Shown here piece after piece: positions 10,910-22,948 of a DNA stretch of 64,000 nucleotides (its first letter is position 1; each line of letters starts with the position of its first letter). The notes under the pieces are model-generated. The model saw nothing but the letters and a program-made list of their open reading frames with translations. It was not told the DNA's origin and searched no databases. Both the position numbers and the translations under genes were made by a program. Origin of the DNA: Simmondsia chinensis (lineage: Eukaryota > Streptophyta > Magnoliopsida > Caryophyllales > Simmondsiaceae); contig JAGTTD010000003.1 of NCBI GenBank assembly GCA_018398585.1, positions 5,774,637 to 5,838,636 on the forward strand, in the 5' to 3' direction.

Positions 10910-13900
10910 ATCTAAAAGACGAGTTAACAACGAATCAAGCTTCATGTATGTTTATGGTGATATTTATCTTGTACTTTGCGTTTTTGTTGCTTCCTGAATG
11001 GATTTTATCTTTGTAATTTAGTGTTTTCTTGGGTTTTTTGATTTCAGTGTTTATAAGAATTATTGTTCAATGTTATAGCTTGGATTTAGCAGATTTGATT
11101 AAGTGAATCTCGTTGATAATGGGGTTGATGGTATTGGAGTATAAAATCCTTCTTGGAAGTTCACTCTTTAGTTTAAGCTCTTGCTTTTGGGATTGTTGGT
11201 CCATTACCGAAAAGTCCTTGTAAAATGAGACATCTAGAAATGTGAGATCCTGAGGTTTTCTTAGGTATGTCAAATTTTGAAATCTTGGGATTTAGATTTT
11301 GCATTTATCTCTGAGGCGTGAGTCATTGGCATTTGGAGCTGTTGATTTGCTTTAATCTAGTTGGGATACCTAATTTTTGACGTAACTACTTGCTTAGATC
11401 TGTCCTTTTGCATCATGTACAGCTATTTTGATGGTAAACTTAATTTTCAAATGGTATTTGGACTAGATCTGAAGTTCTGTAGACATCAAAGAAGACAATA
11501 AAGATTCATGTGCTAGATCTATAAATTGATATGAATCTGTTAATATGAATCTGAACCTCATATGCTAATTTATCCTAGATCTAGTTGGTACCACAAAGTA
11601 CAAGTTTATGTTGTGCAGCTTACACTTTTGTTTATTACTTGATACATTGAAAACAATCCTGAAGATTTCATCTCTGAGTTGGTGCAATCGTGTTGTGATT
11701 CAATTAAGAAGTTTTGTTTAAAGCTTACATTTGGTGAAGGCTTCAAGCTAGTCTTATTAATGAACATTGGTGCAATCATGGGAGAATTTATCTTGCTGTC
11801 CAATGTTTCACAACTAAAGAGGAGTTGAGCTTTCTGATAGGGGCTGGAGTAAACTTGCCATGAGGAAATAAGGTTTGACTTACTTGTGACAATCTTCATT
11901 AAGCTTGAATATGGTCCTCTGTATAAATAAGACTTGCATGTTGTGTTCGTTAATTATATGTATTCCTTCATATTTTTCTTTTTCCATAATTGTTGCAAAT
12001 CCTTGATTCGCCCTATAGTACAAGGGAAAATAAAATAAAATAAAAACCAGTACATCACTGAAAAGAGGTACTGCAACTAGTCGGGTTGGACTAATTTCGG
12101 AGATGGGTCATTACTGTTTGAGCGTCGGCCTGCGTCTAAAGCCCTAGTTTGTCTCCGAGGTGGGTTGAGACCAGTTTAAGTGTCCTGTTTTTTTTGGACA
12201 CTCGATTAGGTGGCCTAGGTAGCATGGATTTATCACTTTTTTTTTTTAAACATCATTTGGTTCTCTTTGTGGAAAAGATGATGCTTGAGACTAACGGTTT
12301 GTCTTGAAATAAGAAACCTCTAGTTACATCAAATCGATGTAGTGGTTCGGTGTTAATGTCTTGTTCTGCCTCATGTATGGTCGGTTGAGAATCTAGTATA
12401 GATTCTTGTTTTGGTGGAGCGATTTCAGAGTTAAATTGCTCGAGCTTGACCTAGTTGGTGGTCAGAGGAAAGTTTTGGTTTGGATTCTGTGTTGGTGTTG
12501 TTTTGAACACTTGTGCAGGGTGCAAGTGCTGCTTTTGTGTGGCTGACTATACTGTTCAAAAATTGAATTGTGTGTTTTTCAATTTTCTGTATGATTGTTG
12601 TGGTTAACAAGTATTTAACACTTGAGTTGATTGTGAACTTGTTAGAATGAAGTCTCGAACCTAGAGTTGGCAGCTCTTGGCTTAGACATGTCTAGTTGCT
12701 CAATCTTGAATCTCTTGAGTGGGTAAAGCATGGTATGTTTGAGTTTTAGCCATGATATTAACCTTATATGTGAGAGTTGTTTTTCTTGCATATTTGGAGT
12801 GACCTAAGTCAAATAGTTGATCATTGTAAAGGGCTAATGGGACTTATGAGTTCTTATAAAAATCTATGTGTAATCTGTATATTAGTCTCTATGTTGATGT
12901 GTCTCATATATTTCCCATAGCTATGTTTGAAGCAAGTTGCATATGTTGTTACATGTTGCTTGAAATAGTAAAAAGCATATTGTTTTAAGTGTTGAAACAT
13001 ATCTCTTTCAAGCTGAATATGCTGCTACATATTATTTTGGGCTGTAAGATGCTGATATACATGATGTTATGGACTTTTACGTGCTGAATTTTATGCAGTA
13101 CTAAATTCATTCTTGCTGTAATGTTGTAGCTGCTGTTTTTTGGGCAATATACTGTTGTTTTAAGTTGTTTTGTTGAATTTCAACTTGTAGTTGGGAAAAA
13201 CATTATATGTTTGAGTCATATATGGACTTGGTGTTGTCTTTGGAGACTACTATTGTTGTCTTTGGAGACTGTTATGCCCTTATGATCATTGTTTTATGCC
13301 TTGTTTTCTAGTGTTTGGGAAAAGAATAAGGTGCAAATCATATGAAAATCTTGATTGATCATAGGCTTGGTATTTAGCTTGTGTCTAGATAATTTATTTG
13401 GGTTATTGTCATATGTTGTATGCTCATGTTGGTCATTTGAATGAAATACTATAGGACCCTAATGTTCACTTGATGAGAAGAAAAACATGGCATCCCGTCA
13501 CAAGCTAAATACTATAAGGTAGAAAAATCTAACGGCTTAGGAATCTAATATGAGACATTCTATTGTGGGGGGTTGTAAGAGCACCCGAGAGCCTATTAGG
13601 TATGTTATCTAATCATAATCTTTTCTGATTATTGTGTTTTTACCAATATTGGCTAGTTATAGCTAGCTCATGGAAATTGATTATGGTGGAAATATTATTT
13701 GTCGATTGTCTAAAGTTGATGTAAATAGCTTAATGATGCTAAGCACTTGGCTCGAGAGCCTTGCAGAAGCTTGAATTGCCTTAATTTGAATTGTAAAAGG
13801 CATATTGTGAATTATGGTCTTTTGTACCGCGTTCTCTTGATATCACCAAAATTTGATACAACATTGGTAATACATGGACTACCCTTAATGGTAATGATGC

Positions 13901-15128
13901 ATGTACACCTAGTACGATAAGAATGGGTATATGGTGTTTTGCGACCTAAACTGGTGGTAATCCAATTGATTTGAGATGATAATGTTTCGCAATTACAATG
14001 ATATGCGAAATTGACAAATTTACGATATATGTTTTTCCTGCCAACAGTATGTACGACATACGTATGAGGTATACTATTTGAGTAGTTGGAGTGGAGATAT
14101 GATTTTATTTGTATGATATTTGCTCCACTGTTATGTTATACTGACTCTTGTTGAAGTTGACAAGCGATGGAGCTAGTTGTTTAACAGCTCGTTACAGATA
14201 CCTCAATGCAGGGGTAAGAGCAGCTGTTGGCAGTGGTCAACTCTGAAGTACCTCTTTGTTGCAATACAGTGTTTGAATGCCATTTATGATGGTTGAGCTT
14301 GATGCATTAACCTAACCCATAGTCCGTAATGGGTGGTGTGGATACTGCACACTTGATGGGTTTAGCAACTGGAGACCTATTTGTCTCAGGCATAAGATTG
14401 TAAACAGTCTAAATGAAAGAAAGTGATCACTAAATTATGTAAGGTCTGGAAAGAACCTTATGAATCCATTGATAGACGCTATGTCGAAAAATTATTGTGG
14501 AAACATCGAGGGGGACGAGACTAAAGTCTATACATGAATAAACTATGATGTATCCTACCTGGTCTTAACAGATTCAATGTGAAAAGTCCTAGTTTCATTC
14601 AAGGAATGCACTATGTTTTATATTGTCCCTCCCTATGGTGTGACAGTGTGAAGAAGGGTCCATAGCCATATGTTTGGTGGTGTAAGCGAGGCTTGCACTT
14701 GATAGACACTGTCTGTATATTACCAGGGGTGAGGTTGAGCTTTAGCTCTTAATGGACCCATATCCATATGTTTAGTGGTGTGCGGTAACATACACTTGAT
14801 GGGATCCACCAATGTAGGTGTAGGAGTCTGGCCGCTCCATTTGAAGGTTTAAGACTTGCCTTCTAGAGAGCCTATGAATATCCAGGACGAGCGCATGGCC
14901 GATAAAACGCGCCAAACCGTTGGAGTTGCCTAGATCTAGAGTTTGGTATATGTCCAAGTGGAACACTATACAACCCCTTGTGAGGTTCAAGACGAAAGTC
15001 ACCATGGAAGATATTGGTCCTAAACTTGGGTTGCACTAGGTGATGATTAAAGTCGCAAGACATCGGCACTGAAAAACTAAACTCCCTTTGCCTAATCTAT
15101 TCTTCTTTGTTCTCTTCCCCTTGTATCT
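10910..15128 (+). other. Non-coding interior of element C
   Basis: No frame with RT, gag or integrase motifs on either strand. Degenerate repeated phrases built on 'GTGGTGT...ACACTTGATGGG' recur near 14330, 14670 and 14780, so part of the interior arose by local duplication. Confidence 0.6.
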
Positions 15129-15140
15129 TTTGTGGGGGAT
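15129..15140 (+). other. Polypurine tract of element C
   Basis: TTTGTGGGGGAT immediately before the right LTR. Confidence 0.7.
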
Positions 15141-16012
15141 TGTTGGAAAAATAATACAAGCTAATCTTTAGTTTTATGGGAGAGTTGTATCCCACACTAG
15201 GAAAATTGTGTGGGTGATCTTTTATTAAGGGGTATATTTATTTGTTGAAAAATAATTTTCTGCGCTATTAAATAATCGTTTGCCTTTACCTTTACTAGCT
15301 GTTTTGGGTAGTTAAAATTATGACCGTTGAAATTAATTCATAATATGGCTGTTGGAATTTATTCTTGTAACTGTTTATAGCCGTTGAAATTTATTACACC
15401 TAATTTTAAATATTTTTTAACGTTTCTGCACTATTTAATATGTACCATTGGCTCTCCCTCTCCCTCCATGAATATATTCGCCTTTTCTCTGTCCAAAAAG
15501 TGGTGTGCCTCTCCATCTATAAACTTCATATCTCTCTCTCCCCATCCATATACTCTGTCTCCCTCTCTCTTCTCAGATTTGAGCAAAGTTCGAGGTACTT
15601 CTACCCGACAATTAACTAGTGCACTTTAAGAGTCGGATCGCGTTAATCCTGGAAGACTGCTGCTGGTTATACTGTGTGCACCGGAGCAGTGACGAAATCG
15701 TCTTTTAGGGCAGTGGCACATACCACGGCGCGATGTCATTATTTTGTAAGATTTTTCTAATTACTCTCTCCTTCGTTGAATGTTCTAATTGCTCTTCGGT
15801 ATTGTAGCCTCCTTCCCCACTTTCGGTATTATTTTGATTATTGCTTTTAGATATTTCATTGCTGAATTTTCCTGCTATTTTTACTGCAGTTGTACTAAAA
15901 TTTAACTGTAAGTTTTTGCTGCAGTATTTTTACTATAATTTCATAAAAGCTCACTGCAATATTGATACTATAATTTGCTGCTTTTACTAGTTTACTATTA
16001 GTTCTATTAACA
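15141..16012 (+). repeat. 3' LTR of element C (872 bp)
   Basis: Pairs with 10046-10909; ends CTATTAACA followed by ATAAG. Confidence 0.85.
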
Positions 16013-16017
16013 ATAAG

Positions 16018-16205
16018 TAGTCTTGTTTAGCCAAGTTGTAAAAATAATGATTTTTTAGAAACACATGTTGCACAAGAACTTTTGTAAAAAATGATTTCAA
16101 TAGGGTATTTTTGTCCATAAATTTGAAATTTTTGCTCCAATTTTTTTTAAAAAAAATGAAAAGTACTACTTTCCTCATCTAATTAAGAAAGAAAAATAGC
16201 GTATG
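16018..16205 (+). repeat. 3' LTR of element B, second part
   Basis: Matches 7014-7200 (shares GTAGTCTTGTTTAGC and AAAAGTACTACTTTCCTC). Similarity stops near 16205, so the LTR is truncated here. Confidence 0.65.
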
Positions 16206-16313
16206 TTTCTGTTTAACTTTACTTTTCTTTTTTTAAGGCCAAATGCTATGAAATTGTTTAAAATTTTTTTTTTTTTTTTCTTTTGGGAAGAAGACATTTT
16301 TTTTAGGTTATTA

Positions 16314-16677
16314 GTTTGAAAGGTCCATGTACTTTATTCCTTTGTCAGTTTATTCCTTGTATTTTCAATTATGTCAATTTAGTGCTCTTATAATTGATAT
16401 TGTGTCAATTTGGCTAAAGGAAAATTTATGTTACGTTATTCATTAATCTTTTTAACAATTCAGCCATGAATTATGAGAAATTGAGGCAATGAGTGGATTA
16501 TAATGAGTTAATTGCATCTAACGTCATTGCTACCGTTAAAAATGCTGTAAATAACTTAACCTAAATTTAACAGAAGGACTAAATTGACACAATCTAGATT
16601 GTAATGGAATTAAATTAACTCAATTAAAATATACCGACTAAATTAAGAAAACTAAAAAAGTACAGGGACTTTTGATA
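16314..16677. mobile_element. Foldback MITE-like element
   Basis: The ends are inverted repeats: GAAAGGTCCATGTACTTTAT on the left, and on the right the reverse complement reads CAAAAGTCCCTGTACTTTTT. Internal phrases also recur in inverted orientation (TTTAGT...TCAATTTGGC against GACTAAATTGACAC). About 360 bp, AT-rich, no frame. The superfamily cannot be set from the sequence alone. Confidence 0.6.
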
Positions 16678-17500
16678 TAAATAACTCTCCTTTTTTTAAA
16701 AAGTATACAATGTTTTCCCATTCTTAAATATAACTTAACATGTGCATAAAATAATTATTTGAACCTTACGTGACAATCCTCATGGTCATCTCTACGTGAC
16801 ATGCAACCAGCGTCTAATGTTCAGATCATCAACCGGCATCTATCCTGCTTTGCTTTTTGTTAAGTCAATTCAAGCCTCTGAGTATGCATTCTTGTTTCGG
16901 TAGGCTGTGGCTTTGATGAAAAATGCGTTTTTATTTTGGATTAATAGTAAAACGTGTAGCTTTTATAGTGTTCTTTCTTGTTTGAGTTTTGTTATATATA
17001 TAGCCTCATGTCGGTTTGTGTAGGGTTTTATATTTAAATGTAGTATTTAATTTATTTTTTCCATTACAATATATTTCATATTCCAAAGTCTTACGTTGTA
17101 GACCATACATGACTATTAAATATTTAGTATTTAAGGCTTATGCTAATCTAATTATCAATTATGAATACTAAATATTTAATTTTGTTAAGTGTAACTTATA
17201 ATTGCTAATTGCTATATATGCAATTATTTGATTTTTTTCAATTAGTTTTTCTATATATATGCAATTATTTTATTTTATTTTCAAATTAATTTTGCTAATT
17301 ATAGTTTCTATTTCATTGGTAATTTTGGATCTTTGCAATTTCAAAACCTTGTCATTAGCATGCAAACTCATTAGGGTACCTATTATTTGGGAACTTGATG
17401 GACTTCACCTAAAAATACATAGATGAGAGTTTGAGGGGTTTTCGAGAAGTTGGGTACTTCGCTATAATAAAGATAGAGATAGAGATTGTATTTCATCCTC
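16678..17500. other. No gene recognised; AT-rich spacer
   Basis: Simple AT-rich DNA with TATATA and TTATTT runs; no supported frame or repeat. Confidence 0.5.
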
Positions 17501-18001
17501 GCAATTAGGTGGTTATGTGATTAACTCTATCAAGCAATTATATCATATGTTTCTGTTTTCTTATTTTTTTAATAATATATAAAATGTACATGCTATAGCT
17601 TTATGTTTGATAACTGGGGATTGTTTTAACAAGAAATTCCAAGGGTCATAATAATATAATGTTATCAACATTGTTTTGCATAAAAGGGAGTATGACATAT
17701 AAGTTGTGTAACTGTAAAGACTCAAATTGGTAATCTAATCAATTTGTAATGTTACAATATCATTCAATTTGGTTTTATGACCAATTGGGAAAGTTTTGAA
17801 TGTTCTTTTGATGTAAAGTGAGTCATTTATTTTCTTTATTTTGAACCAAATCGGCTTCTTGGACCAAGTTGAAAAATGTTAAAGTGAAGTATTTCACGTC
17901 TTGTAAAGGTTGCCCAATTATCTAGTTTTATTCTTTTATATTTTGTATTTGGACGTATAATTGAAAATAAACTAATAATTATGTTTATCAAATAAATTTG
18001 A

Positions 18002-18740
18002 ATTTTTTTTAAAGAGGTCAAGATAGTGCTGAGAGATCCTTAAGATTGCTCCCTTAGAAGAGGGAACCCCAAGGATTTAGCTCGAGAAATGGAAAGGAGA
18101 AATTGCTCCCTTAGAGGAGGGAACCCCAAGGATTTAGCTCGAGAAATGGAAAGGATAGATTGCTCCCTTAGAAGAGGGAACCCTAAAGATTTAGCTCGAG
18201 AAATGGAAAGGAGGGCTCAAGAGGAAGTATGATCCCATATAGACACCGGAGCCCTCATGATGGGCATTGGCTAGCCTGTCCACTAAATTATATACTTCTC
18301 TGAATAGATGAATGTAGGAGATGTCTTCAACCAAGGCATTGATAGTACGGATGTCTTCCACAATATTCACAACATTAGCTAGAGAGAAGACAATTCCCTT
18401 AAGAGTTTTAATGATGACCTCATTAGGTTCTTCAAGGATTATCCTACTTGCGCCAGCTCTGATTGCATAACAAAGGAATTGGAAGTGGAATGTAAAGTAT
18501 GATCCATGCAGATTGGTATCTATGTTCCATAATCATTATGTTTACTGAATATTTAGGTATCACATCTACACCACAAGCCCAAATAAAATTGTTACAAATA
18601 TAGACGGAGAGTAGGAAGGGCCAAGGTTGTGCATCAACCTTCCCCATCAATGTTCTTGAAAGCAATAGCTCACAATCTTATTTTCAATGTTGATTATCAT
18701 AATGATTATTCTAATGTTGATCCCCAAAACAAACAAAAAA
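18002..18740 (-). pseudogene. L1 LINE 3' fragment (RNase H domain)
   Basis: The minus strand from about 18470 to 18235 reads RIILEEPNEVIIKTLKG, VVNIVEDIRTINALVEDISY and REVYNLVDRLANAHHEGSG. This parallels the RNase H (RVT_3) end of the L1 at 41730-41920 (VVQDIRAINSS, KVADWIANADHEG). A run of T at 18003-18010 is the poly(A) tail in this orientation. The copy is 5'-truncated, as is usual for L1, and replaces the part of block I matching 43290-43466. Confidence 0.65.
18045..18213. repeat. 57-bp tandem repeat, three copies
   Basis: Unit starts at 18045, 18102 and 18159 (ATTGCTCCCTTAGA...). The period is exactly 57 bp and the copies differ at only a few positions. It lies at the 3' end of the L1 fragment. 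The plus strand is open through all three units (19-residue repeat CSLRRGNPKDLAREMER) with a stop just before and after; the minus strand has one stop per unit. Confidence 0.88.
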
Positions 18741-18758
18741 AAAAAAAAAAAAAAAAAA
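18735..18758 (+). repeat. Poly(A) run
   Basis: An A-run of about 24 bases at the junction between inserted L1 sequence and block I. Confidence 0.8.
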
Positions 18759-18818
18759 GTTATTCTATCATATGCATGTTGTGCATGCTTCCATTCATCA
18801 TGACTCCCTCCTTATATT

Positions 18819-18934
18819 TCAGTGGGGCGGCTTGTGCTGCTGTGGGGTGGCTCCATGGGGGTGGTGGGGCCTGGCAGGGGGGTCGTTCGGTGGCTTTCCT
18901 CCAGACCTTAGAAATCGGCGGACCATGAAAGTTT
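18819..18934 (-). CDS. Small secreted-peptide gene, copy I, exon 2
   Basis: A GC-rich island in AT-rich DNA. The minus strand has an acceptor ATAACTACAG ending at 18935, and an open frame continues exon 1 in phase 1 (exon 1 ends GAA AAA G, exon 2 supplies AA). It encodes ETFMVRRFLRSGGKPPNDPP and then a Pro/His-rich tail ending HKPPH and TGA at 18819-18821. Copy II has the same acceptor and same phase at 43709. The spliced product is about 74 residues with a signal peptide. The mature part is basic and Pro/His-rich with no cysteines. I do not recognise the family. The call rests on splice-site and phase agreement between paralogues, not on homology to a known gene. Confidence 0.6.
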
Positions 18935-18978
18935 CTGTAGTTATCATGATTGAATTAATATTGTTAGAAATTGCAAAT

Positions 18979-19991
18979 TGAATCTGCCACACCTCCTAGA
19001 GAGGGGGGCCATATCATTAGGAGTGCTCAAAAAGATCCGATTACTGAAATACAGAACTGAAATACTGAAATACCGACCCAAAAATGCGGTTAACCGATCT
19101 GAAGTTCCTATATGGTTAACCCAACCGGTAAATTTTGCAGTATTTTGGGCGGTAACGATTAATGATTTTGTTCATTTTGGTTAACTAAATTACCAAAATA
19201 CAACAAATATATATATTTTAAAAAAATAATACATCAATATAAATTGATTTAATGGTGAGTTCAAGTCTTCCAATTCATAATTGTTTAAGCTATAAGTTTT
19301 GCTAGATCTATCTTTTTGCTAACTAATAATTTTTCATTATTATGTTTTTCTAATACGTTCTAAATCTTCAAAAGCCAAATAATAAACTAAACCCAATCAA
19401 AAACTAGTCAGCCAAATGAAAATTGAAATTTTGCATTCTTCTCGATGATTCAATCTCTTATTGATGGTAAATCCATACTCAAGTCGTACACATAAAACAT
19501 TACCTTCTACACTTTAAGTTTATCATTTTTTATTATCCCGTGTTATTATTTCAAGGAAAAAAGTTATTTATTTGTTGAAAATTATCATAAGTAACTAATT
19601 CTTGCTAAGAGTATCTTTTTATTATTATGAAAATTCATCAATAATTTTTTCGCATATCGATTGGAGTTTTTACAGTTATATGCTTTTATTATTCTGTTAT
19701 CGGTTAACTGGCATTACCGAACCAAGTTACCGAATTACTGAAAAGCAATTATCCGGTCATCTCAGTAATGGTAACAGTTCGATATTTTTGAGTATTTTGA
19801 TTACAGTTAACTGAACTAAAATATTTTTCGGTACAGTTAAGCAAACCATGAGCACCACTACATGTCATATATATATATATATATATATATAGAATAATAT
19901 GAGACGACAAAGGATCATAATTATATCCCTAAGATATACAATCATATTCTTAAAATACCTAATATCACAATATTACTTAATTATCCTATCA
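18979..19991 (-). repeat. 3' LTR of copia D, split by a hAT element
   Basis: Matches the right LTR on both sides of 19018-19860 (CACACCTCCTAGAGAGG on the left; AGGATCATAATTAT and ATATCACAATATTACTTAAT on the right). It is extended internally by a TA run at 19868-19892. Confidence 0.7.
19018..19860. mobile_element. hAT-type non-autonomous transposon
   Basis: Inverted ends TAGGAGTGCTCAAAAAGA and (reverse complement of the right end) TAGTGGTGCTCATGGTTTG. Flanked by an 8-bp duplication CATATCAT (19010-19017) and CATGTCAT (19861-19868, one mismatch). Eight-base duplications and this terminus are typical of hAT elements. The 843-bp interior has repeated 'CCGA...GGTTAACCG' phrases and no transposase. 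Confidence 0.82.
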
Positions 19992-20389
19992 CTCCTCCTC
20001 AATCATAGCAGAAGATTGGCGAACGCCAATATTGGCTTTGAACTCGTAGATGAGATACCTTAATAGACATTTTGTAAAAATTTCATTCCGTAAGAGGGCA
20101 TCATGTCCTTCTAGTGGTCATGGTACGAATATTGGTTGTCAGAACAGTGGGTGGCTCGGGCTAAGTATTGGGCGTTTTGGTTTTGGGGGGTTGCGGTTGA
20201 GGCATTAGAGTTTAGGTTTGAATTATGAAGAACTATGCTTGTGTTGAGCTAAAGGGAGCTTCAATTGGAGCAGGCAAGGCCAGACGCATGAGGGCGCATG
20301 GGACATGAAAATAGGGTCATGAAACATGAACATATCATATGAGTGGGGGGAAGGTTGAGAGGCATATTAGCGTAAGGAAGATTATCTTC

Positions 20390-21250
20390 ATTGAAAATCA
20401 CACGTCATGATAAGATCAATTTGTTAGTGGCATGGTTAAGACAACGAAAACCCTTAGGATGGTCTGGATATCCCAAAAAGATACATAAAGAGAACTGAGG
20501 GGACAAGCTCATGGGAAGGGACATGAGAGAGGCTAGAATTACATGCAAAATACACATAAATGATCATACCGTGTTTTTTTTTTTTCTTTTTTCTTTTTTT
20601 TTTTTTGGTGAAAGAGAGCCTCATAAGGGGTTCCATGCTATAGTATAGGTGTGGATAAAAAGTTTAATAGGTAAACAACTGTATGGAGAGCTTCAATATA
20701 CAAACATAATGGCAAGGGGGCATTAAAACAACACAATGCGCACCATATGAAGTAAAGTGCAATGCATGCGTTCAGCTTTCCCATTCTGTTGGAAAGTAGC
20801 AATAAGAGAAAAATGATTGAAAACCCCATCCTCAGCCAAATACTCAAAATGTCCTATGTAGTCATATTCCCCATCTGGATCATGCTTAAATCAATTAATG
20901 TCCGAAACAAACGGATTCACCACATAATCCCAAAAATGCTTAAAATACTTCATAACTTTAGATATGTGGTGAAAGAAACACCCAACAATAATATGTAAAA
21001 TCATCCGAAATGAGCAAACAAAAATGATGACCACTAACACTTATCACATGAGATTTCCATAAATCAAAATGCATTAGCTTTAAAGGTTTCAAAGTAAACT
21101 AAAGCGAACTAGAAAAAGGAAGACGAACATGTTTATCTAACTTACAAACATGACATAAATGAGAACTCGAATTTTAATTGAAGCAAATTAAATTTAAGTA
21201 AGCTAGATAGCACTGCCAAACCAGGATGACAGGGATGGTGGTGCTAAGTT
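20390..21250 (-). pseudogene. Copia D integrase remnants
   Basis: Minus-strand pieces in scattered frames. HHPCHPGLAVLSSLLKFNLL near 21235-21180 is the GAG-pre-integrase finger; FQQNGKAERMHCTLLHMVRI near 20820-20740 is the integrase core with its catalytic Glu; GYPDHPKGFRCL-like residues near 20475-20440 are the integrase C-terminus. Many stops and frameshifts are present. Confidence 0.65.
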
Positions 21251-22065
21251 CAAAGGAGACTTGAGAGGCCATAGGAATCAAGGTGTGGGATGCTGGAAAA
21301 GTGTAAAGAGGACCAGAACTATTGCTCTTGAGAGTTCTACTCTTCACTGAAAGATTCTATATAAAAGACCAAAAGGGTCAAATTCAATACTTCAATTATT
21401 ATCAGAAGTAAATTACCTAACATAAATGAGATTTGGATAATATTAGGAGTGATCAAAACATTACACAGTTTGAATGAATGAGGAAATTTCTTAATGAAAG
21501 TAGACCCAATGCAAGAAATAGGAATAATTGAACCGTTCCTAATTGAACAGAGCTAGAACCAGTGTAAGGACTTAAAGATGACAAAGTACATGAATAGTGA
21601 GTCATATGCAAAGAGGCACCAAAATCGTGAAAGCATGACTAAGATGAGTGGGAATCAAGACAAAAGACGGTAATGCTCGAGTAGGGTTAGTAGACCATGA
21701 ATAGAGAGGATGATCTCCAACATAGCGATCATAATTTTGACAAGAGAAACATTGACATTAAGATAAGCATTAGTACGCATTGAAAGGGCGACCAGACTAA
21801 AATTTGGCCTTGGTCCAAGCATACCACTGGTACCAGATGGATCCGGCTAGCCACTAAAACCGCGACCACCGCTGCGCCCACCTTAGCCTCAGCCACCCCC
21901 ACGACCGCCATAGCTACATCCACCATTCCAACCCCAATGAGATCCTCTATTCCAACCACGACTCCAATTTGGGGCACCATTCCTACCCTAATTAAGGCCC
22001 CATCCCCCACTACAACCCTTTACTCTATGGCCACCACCATAGCCATCATAATTATTACCACGATA

Positions 22066-22335
22066 TCACTGAGTCTGATTAGTAGCATGAACCACCAATG
22101 TAGTGGGATTTTTGGGTGCAGCCCCAAAAGCCTTAGCTTTAATTTTGGGTAATCGACTTTCCTCAGTAAATAAAGTCAATAAGGCATGAGTGAGACTTGG
22201 AAAAGGAATCATATGCGTTAAAATGGCGGCTACAGTACTATATTCATCAAGTAAACCATGGATAATCCAAAGAACTATGTCAAATTCACTTACCTTGTGA
22301 ATAACATCATTTAAACGATTAGCTAGGGTTTTCAT
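22066..22335 (-). pseudogene. Copia D gag fragment
   Basis: About 89 residues: MKTLANRLNDVIHKVSEFDI, VLWIIHGLLDEYSTVAAIL, LTHALLTLFTEESRL. This is the UBN2-type gag of copia elements. Flanking gag sequence is decayed and GC-rich (21840-22030). Confidence 0.7.
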
Positions 22336-22948
22336 TCATTCAAGCTAGGCAGAAATCCAGAGTTCAACTTTTTTTCATATTACGCTTTGGTTACATTCCA
22401 AACATATAGGTATGTCTATTCTTGCCCCAATTTTACCACAATATGCCCAATTTCCCGAGAAGAACATGAATGTATCCAACTAACAATGAGAATATTTGTA
22501 TGAGGCCATTGATCTTGACGCGGTTGACCATTATCCTAGGACGAGGCATCTCTAATAATACGTCTGTAATTAAGAGCATCAAGAATGAGGTCACTCCATA
22601 GCTGATATTTTTTTATATTTAAGGGTTTCAGTGACAAAATCTTTAATATTTCATGAGTGTAGAGGATTCTATGAAGCAGTAGGTGGAGAGGGCTAGAAGG
22701 AGCAATGCAGCAGTAACATCAAAATCAACTATGGAGGAATATTTTATATATATGTAGCACTAATCGGGCGATGTATCAGGCGAACACAACCCGTAAATGA
22801 TTGTCTTGGACCATGACCATCTTCAAGAACAAGGGAACACGATGAGAACGACCATGAACATGAGTGAGAAAAACTTGGGGAGAGAGAGGGCCACGATATA
22901 AACCCTTGAGGAAGGAGGGAAATTTTAATTTAGAGCTTTAATACCAGG

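Larger units (their letters stand above)
10046..16012 (+). mobile_element. Non-coding LTR retrotransposon C (LARD-like)
   Basis: Two LTRs (10046-10909 and 15141-16012), each TG...CA, are flanked by the perfect 5-bp duplication ATAAG (10041-10045 and 16013-16017). A purine tract TGTGGGGGAT precedes the right LTR, which fixes plus orientation. The 4.2-kb interior has no frame with retroelement motifs, so it must have used proteins from another element. I could not find a convincing primer site after the left LTR. By eye the LTRs are about 90% identical. A LARD-type derivative fits best; the parent family is unknown. Confidence 0.85.
6573..16205 (+). mobile_element. Gag-only LTR element B (Ty3/gypsy-like), split by element C
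   Basis: A direct repeat flanks a gag fragment: 6573-7200 matches 9570-10045 continued at 16018-16205. The first copy runs on to 7662, where a Met-tRNA primer site follows, so the repeats are best read as LTRs. The 3' copy is truncated and is interrupted by LTR element C. The internal region (7663-9569) has gag but no protease, RT or integrase that I can see. The element is therefore non-autonomous or internally deleted. The left edge is placed by where the two copies begin to match and could be off by several bases. Confidence 0.65.

Noticed and set aside
14772..15069. Minus-strand frames of 65-77 residues in element C
   Set aside because: Overlapping short frames with no motifs in a non-coding element.
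18629..18981. Plus-strand Gly/Trp-rich frames over 18629-18928 and 18772-18981
   Set aside because: They lie antisense to exon 2 of peptide gene copy I, start in a poly(A) run and AT-rich repeat DNA, and are not open in block II.
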